Source: Belnapia mucosa
Lineage (GTDB): Bacteria > Pseudomonadota > Alphaproteobacteria > Acetobacterales > Acetobacteraceae
Length of the DNA: 64,000 bases
Direction: 5' to 3'
NCBI RefSeq assembly: GCF_016775475.1
Contig: NZ_JAEUXJ010000006.1
Span: forward strand, 1-64,000
Of the stretch, positions 9,159-15,401 are shown in pieces. The position numbers and the translations under genes were made by a program. Numbering within the stretch: the stretch's first letter is position 1; each line of letters starts with the position of its first letter. Under the pieces are notes generated by a model that saw nothing but the letters and a program-made list of their open reading frames with translations, was not told where the DNA came from and searched no databases.

Positions 9159-11162
9159 TCAGGCCTCCCCGCCCTCGCGCAGCCAGTCCTCGGTGGTGCG
9201 GACCACGGGCCGGGACGGGCCGGCATAGGGGTCGATCCCGCCCGTCGTCGCTTCGGCCGCCCGGCAATCCTCGCAGAGTTCGAGCAGCGCCAGCCGGGTG
9301 GGGTCGCGGAACATCCAATGGCCACTGGCCTGGAGGCGGGACTTCACGCGGGCGATGCTGCTCGCCGTGCCGAAGGGCTTGGCGCAGCGGGTGCAGAGCG
9401 CCGGCGCCTCCTCCTTCACCACCTGCGGCTGGGCGGCTTCCGGCGCCAGGTTCAGCCGCGGGGCCAGCGTGATGACACGCTCCGGGCAGGTGGCGGCGCA
9501 GAGGCCGCATTGCACGCAGGCCTCCTCCAGGAAGCGGAGCTGCGGCCGGTCGGGATTGGCCGAGAGCGCGCCGGTCGGGCAGACCATTGTGCAGGCGAGG
9601 CAGAGGGTGCAGCCCTCGGCGGCCACGACTGCGGCGCCGAAGGGCGCGCCTGGCGGCATCGGCAGCAGGCTCGGCGCCCCGGGCTCCGCCGCCGCATGCA
9701 GGGCGCGCAGGGCTTGGCCACGGACCTCGCGCGGCGTGCCGAGGGGCAGGAAGGCCGCCGCCTGCCAGCCGGTGCGGAGCGCCAGCGCCGGGGCCAGGGC
9801 CTCGCCCAAGGTGAAGGGGTCGTCCGTCTCGACCGCCGCGGCGCGGCCGGTGCCGAGGCCGAGCCCCTCCAGCACCGTCCCGATCAGGCCGAGATTGGCG
9901 AAGGCGGCCTCCGCCCCATGCGGGCGCCGGGCGGGCAGCAGCAGGCGGACCCCGGCAGCGCCCCAGGCGAAGGCGGCGGCGAGGGTGGCGAGGTCGATCG
10001 CCGTCGCCTCATTCACCAGCAGCGGCAGGACGCGGGCGGGCAAGCCATCGCCATGCCGGGCCAGGGCCTCGATCAACGGCTCGCCATGCTGGCCGTCATG
10101 CAGCAGCAGGATCGGGTCGCGGCCGCCGGCCTCGCGGAAGGCCAGCAGCAGGGCGCGCAGCCGGGCGAGGGTGGTGGCGGGCGGCGGCAGCGCAGTGGTC
10201 ACGGCGCCGGTCGGGCAGGCGGCGGCGCAGGCGCCGCAGCCGGCGCAGATCTCGGCGCTGATCGCCACGCTCTCCTTTCCCGGCGTGATCGCGCCGGTCG
10301 GGCAGAGATCGAGGCAGCGGGTGCAGCCGGTGCGGCGGTTGCGCGCATGGGCGCAGAGCCCGGCATCGAAGGCGACGAAGCGCGGCTTGTCGAATTCGCC
10401 GACCAGCCCGCCCGCCTCGGCGACCAGCCGCTCGATCGCGGCGCCATCGCCCGGCGCGGCGCGGAGATAGCCGCTGCGGGTTTCGTGGAAGAGCGGCGGA
10501 CCGCCGGTGAGGTCGAGGATGAGGTCGCAGCGGCTGGTCGCGCCGTCGCGCCCCGGACCCCAGGCATAGGCAGCGCGGGAGGCAGGCGAGGGTGCGGCAT
10601 GCCCGTCCACCACCACCTCGAACTGCCCGAGCCAGCCGGTCGCGCTGCGGGCGCGGCCACGCAGCACCGGGAATTCCGCGCGGCGCAGCGGCGCGACTGG
10701 CTCTTCCCCGGTCAGCAGCACCGTCAGGTCGAGCCGGTCGGCCAGCCGCTCCGCGACCGCGAGCGCGGCGGCGTCGCGGCCGAGCACCAGCGTCACCCCC
10801 TCCGACCGCAGCGGGACGAGTGGCGTCGGCGGCGGGGCGATGGCGGCGGCGGCCAGCAGCGCCGCCATCTTCGGCCCGGCCGCCTCGCCCTCGCGCGACC
10901 AGCCGGCGGCCTCGCGCAGATTGACGAAGGCGGGGGCGGCGGCGCCGGCCTCGGCGGCTTCCTCGGCGAAGAGCGGCGCTTCCTGGGTGCAGCCCACGGT
11001 CAGTGGCCGGCCGGTGCCGAGCGCCGCCAGGAAGCGGTCGAGCTGACTGCGGCAGAGCTGCTCGGCGGTGCGGAGCTCGGCGCCGCAGCTGCGGGCGATC
11101 GCGCGCCCGTCCAATGCCATGCTGTCCTCGCAACTGCAGACGAGGGCGATCCTCTCGACCAT
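9159..11162 (-). CDS. Multi-[4Fe-4S] ferredoxin-like protein of the formate dehydrogenase island
   Basis: A 667-residue soluble protein. Ferredoxin-type motifs appear as GCTRCLDLCPTGAI (with an upstream Cys), CAGCGACAAACPTGAV, CTLCLACTMVCPTGAL and CVQCGLCAATCPERVI, enough for about four [4Fe-4S] clusters. A C-terminal CTRC...CEDC set could hold another metal. The N-terminus has more cysteines (ALVCSCED, VGCTQEAP). It lies divergent to the formate dehydrogenase run across 78 bases. Proteins of this kind recur beside DUF3305/DUF3306 and formate dehydrogenase genes in alpha- and betaproteobacteria. Electron transfer or cofactor loading for the dehydrogenase is inference; no direct function is established to my knowledge. 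Confidence 0.8.
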   Translation of the reverse strand: MVERIALVCSCEDSMALDGRAIARSCGAELRTAEQLCRSQLDRFLAALGTGRPLTVGCTQEAPLFAEEAAEAGAAAPAFVNLREAAGWSREGEAAGPKMAALLAAAAIAPPPTPLVPLRSEGVTLVLGRDAAALAVAERLADRLDLTVLLTGEEPVAPLRRAEFPVLRGRARSATGWLGQFEVVVDGHAAPSPASRAAYAWGPGRDGATSRCDLILDLTGGPPLFHETRSGYLRAAPGDGAAIERLVAEAGGLVGEFDKPRFVAFDAGLCAHARNRRTGCTRCLDLCPTGAITPGKESVAISAEICAGCGACAAACPTGAVTTALPPPATTLARLRALLLAFREAGGRDPILLLHDGQHGEPLIEALARHGDGLPARVLPLLVNEATAIDLATLAAAFAWGAAGVRLLLPARRPHGAEAAFANLGLIGTVLEGLGLGTGRAAAVETDDPFTLGEALAPALALRTGWQAAAFLPLGTPREVRGQALRALHAAAEPGAPSLLPMPPGAPFGAAVVAAEGCTLCLACTMVCPTGALSANPDRPQLRFLEEACVQCGLCAATCPERVITLAPRLNLAPEAAQPQVVKEEAPALCTRCAKPFGTASSIARVKSRLQASGHWMFRDPTRLALLELCEDCRAAEATTGGIDPYAGPSRPVVRTTEDWLREGGEA

Positions 11163-11240
11163 TGAATCCCGTGCTTCCCGCTGGCGATCCTCGATGCGGC
11201 CACCTATAGGGCTGGGCTCGCGGAGTTGCGAGCGGGAAGG

Positions 11241-11906
11241 ATGGAACTGCCGACGGTCTTCGAACCGGTGATGCTGCGTGAGGGCGCCGATGCCCTGGCG
11301 CGCGCTGTGGCCCTCGCCCCGCAGCGAGGCGCGGGGCTGCTGGCCTGGGTCGGCTCCGCTGCGCGGGCCGAGGCGGCGCTGGTGCTGGAGCCGGAGCTGC
11401 CGCTGGTCGAGGCGCGGCTGGCCCTGCTGGCGGCAGCCAATGCGCTGGCGGATGCGCTGGGCGCTCTAGGTCCGCCCGAGGCGGCGGTGACCTTGCGCTG
11501 GCCGGCGCGGCTGCTGGTGAATGGCGGGGATTGCGGCGGGCTGCGCTTGGCCGCGCCGCCCGATGCTGCCGAGGACGCGGTGCCGGATTGGCTGGCGGTG
11601 GGGTTCGAGCTGGCGCTCAGCTTCCCGCCCGGCACCGAGCCGGGGCATGATCCGGGCCGCACCTGCCTGGAGGAGGAAGGGTTCGCCGATGTCACCGCCG
11701 AAGCGCTCACCGAAGCCTGGGCGCGCCATCTGATGGCGGGGCTCGATCTCTGGGGCGCCGAGGGGCCGCGGCGGCTGCTGGCGGATGCGCTGGCGCGGCT
11801 TGAGGATCATCGCGGCATCCCCGGCCTCCGGCGCGGCATCGACCCGGCGACGGGCGCGCTGGTGCTGGAGCGCGAGGGCCGGCGCGAGACGGTGCCGCTG
11901 GCATGA
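11241..11906 (+). CDS. Biotin/lipoate-protein-ligase-like protein lacking the catalytic lysine
   Basis: A 221-residue protein resembling the BPL/LplA/LipB fold (DUF4444-type family). The stretch LRWPARLLVNGGDCGGLRL lines up by eye with the BirA-type 'KWPND...GrKxgGIL' core, but the catalytic lysine position is Asp and the Asn-Asp pair is gone. The whole protein contains no lysine. I infer a non-enzymatic or altered role in formate dehydrogenase maturation. The start is the ATG at 11241 after a GGGAAGG ribosome-binding site, and a TATAGG at 11205-11210 may be its -10 element. It is the first gene of the island and overlaps the next by ATGA. Confidence 0.7.
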   Translation: MELPTVFEPVMLREGADALARAVALAPQRGAGLLAWVGSAARAEAALVLEPELPLVEARLALLAAANALADALGALGPPEAAVTLRWPARLLVNGGDCGGLRLAAPPDAAEDAVPDWLAVGFELALSFPPGTEPGHDPGRTCLEEEGFADVTAEALTEAWARHLMAGLDLWGAEGPRRLLADALARLEDHRGIPGLRRGIDPATGALVLEREGRRETVPLA

Positions 11907-12418
11907 TCCTGTTGCCGCGCACCATCCGGCTCGACCCCTCGGATGCCGTCGTCTTCAGCCGCGCCGCGGCGCCCGGGGAATGGGCGGTGCCGGGCGGCTT
12001 CGCCTTCTGGGAGGAGGACCCGGCCATGATGGCGGGCAAGCGCCGGCAGGAATTCCGCGCCGGCTTCCTCGGCCTCGGCAGCTTCGGCTGGTCGACGCTG
12101 GTGGAGGTGGCGGAGGTGGATGTGGCGGGGCGGGAGACTGCTGTCGGCGCGCTCGCCGCCCATATCCTGGCGGAATACGGCGCGCCGAATGCCGATGCGG
12201 CCCGGGCGGCGGCGGAGGAGGAGATCGGCTTCGCCGCCTCGCTCTGCGACGGCCATCCGCCTGGCACGGTGCTGGCGCTCAGCCGCAGCCTGGAGGATGG
12301 CGCGGTGCGGGAGCGTTTCCGCACCCTCCACTGGCGCCCGCCGGCGCCGGTCTTCGCCATCGCCGAAGCCGAGGAGGAGGCGCCGGTGCTTCCCGACCTG
12401 ACGCGGCCGCTGCCATGA
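11903..12418 (+). CDS. DUF6505 family protein of the formate dehydrogenase island
   Basis: A 171-residue protein with no signal peptide, membrane segment or cysteine cluster. Its single recognisable feature is membership, by context and length, of the DUF6505 group found between the ligase-like gene and DUF6352 in such islands. Conserved-looking parts are PGEWAVPGGFAFWEEDP and AGFLGLGSFGWSTLVEV. The start ATG overlaps the stop of the previous gene (ATGA) and the stop overlaps the next start, so it is translationally coupled on both sides. Function unknown. Confidence 0.65.
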   Translation: MILLPRTIRLDPSDAVVFSRAAAPGEWAVPGGFAFWEEDPAMMAGKRRQEFRAGFLGLGSFGWSTLVEVAEVDVAGRETAVGALAAHILAEYGAPNADAARAAAEEEIGFAASLCDGHPPGTVLALSRSLEDGAVRERFRTLHWRPPAPVFAIAEAEEEAPVLPDLTRPLP

Positions 12419-13446
12419 TCCCGCCCAGCGAATTCTGGCTCTCCTCCGGCCATCTGCTCTGCGACCGTGATGCGGCGGGGCGGCTGGTGGCGACGCCCGA
12501 TCTCTGGCGCGCCTTCCTGGCGCGGCCGGAGCTGCTGCCGCCGGAAGAGGCCTGCGATGCCGAGCGCGCGCTGCATGCCGGGCTGCTGGCGGAGCCGCTG
12601 CGCGCCGTGGCGCCGGCCGAGATCGCGGCGCTGGAAGACCCCGATGCGCGGGAGAATTGGGGGGTCTTCCTCGGCTTCCGCGACCGGGTGGCGGCGGCCC
12701 CGACGCTGGAGGCGGCCTGGCTGGCGCTCTATCGCGGCGATGTCGCCGGCATCCCGCCGCTGTTTCTCCAGATGCTGACGCATCTGGTGGCGCGTGCGGC
12801 TTTGGAGGGGGAGGGCGATCCCTTCGTGCTGCGCGCCGCCGAATGCCTGTTTCGCCCGCAGCGCGCCGCGATCCACCAGGGCGCGACCCTGCTGGCGGAT
12901 GAGGAGGTGCTGCAGGCCCGCGCCGCGGATGGCGGCTTCGGCCCGCTCGGGCGGCTGCTGGAGGAAGCCGGCGCCCCGCCGCGCGAGGTGGAGCTGGAGG
13001 TGCTGTCGGAGGCGAACGGCCCGGGCTATGCGGCGCGGTCGGATGCGCATGACCTCGCCCTCGACATCGCCGAGGGGCGGCGCGGGCAGCACGGGCTGGC
13101 GCGGGCGCTGGAGCGCTTCATCGGCCATGTCATCGGCGAGACGGTGGCGATCGCCCCGGTGCCGGTGATTGAGGATGCGGCCTGGACCTGGCATGTCGGT
13201 CTCGACGCCGAGGCGACGGCGATCGCCAATGCGCTCTGGCAGGGGGAGGCGGTCGGGCAGGCGCGGCTGGCGCGCATCCTCTGGCTCGGGCGGCTGGACT
13301 TCGCCGATACGGCACGGGTGTTGCCGCGGGCGGCGGGACGGCCGGTCTATCTGGCGCTGGCCATGGATGCGGCGCAGCGGGTGCGGCTGAAGCCGCAGAA
13401 CCTGGCGGTGGGGCTGCCCTTGCTGGCGGCCGGGGAGGGGGCGTGA
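12415..13446 (+). CDS. DUF6352 family protein of the formate dehydrogenase island
   Basis: A 343-residue, mostly helical, cytoplasmic protein assigned to DUF6352 by its N-terminus (MIPPSEFWLSSGHLLCDRD) and its place in the island. It carries no cofactor motif I recognise. The long open frame continues upstream to 11785, but the ATG at 12415 overlaps the stop of DUF6505 (ATGA) and gives the natural N-terminus. It overlaps the following DUF3305 gene by TGATG. A maturation or assembly role for the dehydrogenase is inferred only from co-location. Confidence 0.65.
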   Translation: MIPPSEFWLSSGHLLCDRDAAGRLVATPDLWRAFLARPELLPPEEACDAERALHAGLLAEPLRAVAPAEIAALEDPDARENWGVFLGFRDRVAAAPTLEAAWLALYRGDVAGIPPLFLQMLTHLVARAALEGEGDPFVLRAAECLFRPQRAAIHQGATLLADEEVLQARAADGGFGPLGRLLEEAGAPPREVELEVLSEANGPGYAARSDAHDLALDIAEGRRGQHGLARALERFIGHVIGETVAIAPVPVIEDAAWTWHVGLDAEATAIANALWQGEAVGQARLARILWLGRLDFADTARVLPRAAGRPVYLALAMDAAQRVRLKPQNLAVGLPLLAAGEGA

Positions 13447-13910
13447 TGCGGCTGGAAGTGCCGGGCACACTGCGCCTGCCGGTCGCCGTGCTGGCCGAGC
13501 GGCGACCGGGCGCCACGCCTTGGGCCGACTGGTCCTGGCGCGCGGTCGAGGTGCTGGCCGAAGCGCCCAACCTGCCCGACTGGACCGTGCTGCGCGAGGC
13601 GGAGGGGCGGACGCTCTTCCTCGCCGGAAGGGCAGAGGTGGTGCTGGTCCCGACCGATACGCCGAATTACCGCGACAACCTCTCGGCGCCCGAGCCGGCG
13701 ATCTGGGTGGTGCTGCGGCCGGTGGAGGCGGCGCCGGGATTTGCCCTGCATGCGGTGACGGTCGATTCCGGCGAGGCGCAGCTCTATGCCGATAGCGGCG
13801 CCGACCTGCTGGAGCGGCTGCCGCTGCCCGAATGGCTGCGCCCGGCGGTCGAGGCATTCATCGCCGCCCACCATGTCGAGCGGCAGCATTTCAAGCGGCG
13901 GCGCGAATGA
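13446..13910 (+). CDS. DUF3305 domain-containing protein
   Basis: A 154-residue DUF3305 protein: WSWRAVEVLAEAPNLPDW followed by a beta-rich middle (VVLVPTDTPNYRDNL, PAIWVVLRP) and a basic C-terminus. DUF3305 and DUF3306 genes are habitual neighbours of membrane-bound formate dehydrogenase genes in proteobacteria. Their biochemical role is not established. The ATG overlaps the preceding stop (TGATG); a GTG one codon earlier is also in frame. The stop overlaps the DUF3306 start. Confidence 0.8.
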   Translation: MRLEVPGTLRLPVAVLAERRPGATPWADWSWRAVEVLAEAPNLPDWTVLREAEGRTLFLAGRAEVVLVPTDTPNYRDNLSAPEPAIWVVLRPVEAAPGFALHAVTVDSGEAQLYADSGADLLERLPLPEWLRPAVEAFIAAHHVERQHFKRRRE

Positions 13911-14458
13911 GCGGGGAGGGGTTCCTCAGCCGCTGGTCGCGGCGCAAGCGGGAGGCGGTGCAGCAGGCCGAGCCGGAGCTGCCGGCGCCGGTCGAGCAGG
14001 CCGCTTCCCCCGAGCCCTTCGACCCGGCCAGCCTGCCGCCGGTCGAGAGCCTGACCGAAGCCAGCGACTTCACCGCCTTCCTCCGCGCCGAGGTGCCGGC
14101 GGCGCTGCGTCAGGCGGCGCTGCGGCGGGCCTGGACGCTCGACCCTGCCATCCGCGACTTCATCGGCCCGGCCGATTATGCCTGGGACTACAACGCGCCC
14201 GATGGCGTGCCAGGCTTCGCCGCCTCGCTCGCCGGCGATGTGACGAAGCTGATCGAGCAGGCGGTGGGGGCGGTGGAGCGCATCGTCGCCGAACCCGAAG
14301 CGCCGGAGGCCGTGCCCGCAGCGGAGGAATTGGTCGTGGCGGCGCTGCCACAGCCCATGCCGGATCCGCGACCGGAACCGGCCGCCGAACCAGCGCCGGA
14401 CTTGGCCCCAGAACCGCCGCCGCCGCGCCGCCGCCATGGCGGTGCCATTCCCGTTTGA
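13907..14458 (+). CDS. DUF3306 domain-containing protein
   Basis: A 183-residue protein with the DUF3306 signature: N-terminal GFLSRWSRRKREA, then FDPASLPPVESLTEASDF, a core ending in DYAWDYNAPDGVPGF, and a proline/glutamate-rich tail from about residue 140. The tail looks disordered. The N-terminal 'FLSRWSRRK' is a recurrent family feature. It starts inside the DUF3305 stop (ATGA). The 106-base gap after it, before the chaperone gene, is the first real gap since 11241 and may hold a second promoter. Function unknown; linked to formate dehydrogenase by context. Confidence 0.8.
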   Translation: MSGEGFLSRWSRRKREAVQQAEPELPAPVEQAASPEPFDPASLPPVESLTEASDFTAFLRAEVPAALRQAALRRAWTLDPAIRDFIGPADYAWDYNAPDGVPGFAASLAGDVTKLIEQAVGAVERIVAEPEAPEAVPAAEELVVAALPQPMPDPRPEPAAEPAPDLAPEPPPPRRRHGGAIPV

Positions 14459-14564
14459 CTTTGCGAAAATGGCACCAGATACGGGTTGTGTCTCATCTCC
14501 GGGACGTATCCCGCCGGGCTGCGCAAGAACCTTGTCGTTACTGACATGACATCGTAATGTGCCG

Positions 14565-15161
14565 ATGATGGAATCGGTTGGGGAAGCGCCAGGACAGGGG
14601 GATACCCTGGATGCCGAACGGGCACGGCTTTTCGCCCTGCTCGGGCGCCTGCTGCTGGCGCCGCCGGATGCGGCGCTGCTGGCCGGGCTGGCCGGGCTCC
14701 GGGGTGATTCCTCCCCGCTCGGCACCGCGCTCGGCGCGCTGGCCGAGGCGGCGGCGCGGACCGATGCGGCGGCGGTGGAACGGGAGCATTTCGCGCTTTT
14801 CATCGGCATCGGACGGGGCGAGGTGCTGCCCTATGCCTCCTACTACCTGACCGGCTTCCTGCATGAACGGCCGCTGGCCGCGCTGCGCGCGGCGCTGGCG
14901 GAATCGGGCATCGCCCGCGCCCCCGGCATGGCGGAGCCGGAAGACCATTTGGGCTTCTGCTGCGAGGTGATGGCGGGGCTGCTGGAGGGGCGCTTCAAGG
15001 GCGATGCGGACGGGTTCTTCGCCCGGCATCTCGCGCCCTGGGCGGGGCGGTGCTTCGCCGATATCGCGGGCGCGGAGGCAGCCCGCTTCTACCGCGCGGT
15101 GGGCGGCCTCGGCCGCGCCGCGATCGAGATCGAACAGGCGGCGGCGGCGCTGCCGGCATGA
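14565..15161 (+). CDS. TorD/DmsD-family molybdoenzyme chaperone
   Basis: A 198-residue all-helical protein of the TorD family. The diagnostic part is VEREHFALFIGIGRGEVLPYASYYLTG, followed by the MAEPEDHLGFCCEVMAGLL helix carrying the conserved E-D. Such chaperones bind the Tat signal of an apo-molybdoenzyme and hold it until the cofactor is inserted. The client here is almost certainly the formate dehydrogenase alpha subunit 250 bases downstream. The start is uncertain: in-frame codons are GTG 14559, ATG 14565 and ATG 14568, none with a clear Shine-Dalgarno. A TTGTCG-N17-TAATGT element at 14532-14560 would place transcription start almost at the ATG. Confidence 0.8.
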   Translation: MMESVGEAPGQGDTLDAERARLFALLGRLLLAPPDAALLAGLAGLRGDSSPLGTALGALAEAAARTDAAAVEREHFALFIGIGRGEVLPYASYYLTGFLHERPLAALRAALAESGIARAPGMAEPEDHLGFCCEVMAGLLEGRFKGDADGFFARHLAPWAGRCFADIAGAEAARFYRAVGGLGRAAIEIEQAAAALPA

Positions 15162-15174
15162 GGGGGACCGGGCC

Positions 15175-15393
15175 ATGAGTGACAAGACCCTGGCCGAACG
15201 GCGCGGCTTCCTGCGCGCCCTCGGCTTCGGCGCCGCCGCGGCGGGCGCCGGGACCGCTGCAGCGCAGCGGGCCGATTCCGTGCCGCCCGCCCAGGCGAAG
15301 AAGGAGAACGAGGCCGGGCGCCTCGCCCCGCGCTACCAGGCGAATGCCCAGGATGTGCAGGCCTTCTACCGCACCAACCGCTACGAGCAGTAG
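15175..15393 (+). CDS. Small Tat-signal protein of the formate dehydrogenase region
   Basis: A 72-residue protein. The N-terminus is a twin-arginine signal (AERRGFLRALGFGAAAAGAG) with a likely cleavage after TAAAQ or close by, leaving a mature peptide of about 45 residues that ends ARYQANAQDVQAFYRTNRYEQ-like. It belongs to the short 'formate dehydrogenase region Tat target' family found directly before the alpha-subunit gene. It has no cofactor ligands. It starts at the ATG 13 bases after the chaperone stop and ends 8 bases before fdhA. A structural or assembly partner of the alpha subunit is inference. Confidence 0.85.
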   Translation: MSDKTLAERRGFLRALGFGAAAAGAGTAAAQRADSVPPAQAKKENEAGRLAPRYQANAQDVQAFYRTNRYEQ

Positions 15394-15401
15394 GCCAGGC
15401 G

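Noticed and set aside
9159..11162. Heterodisulfide-reductase or NADH-dehydrogenase-like complex subunit
   Set aside because: The ferredoxin motifs alone do not support it, no HdrBC or Nuo genes are near, and context ties it to formate dehydrogenase.
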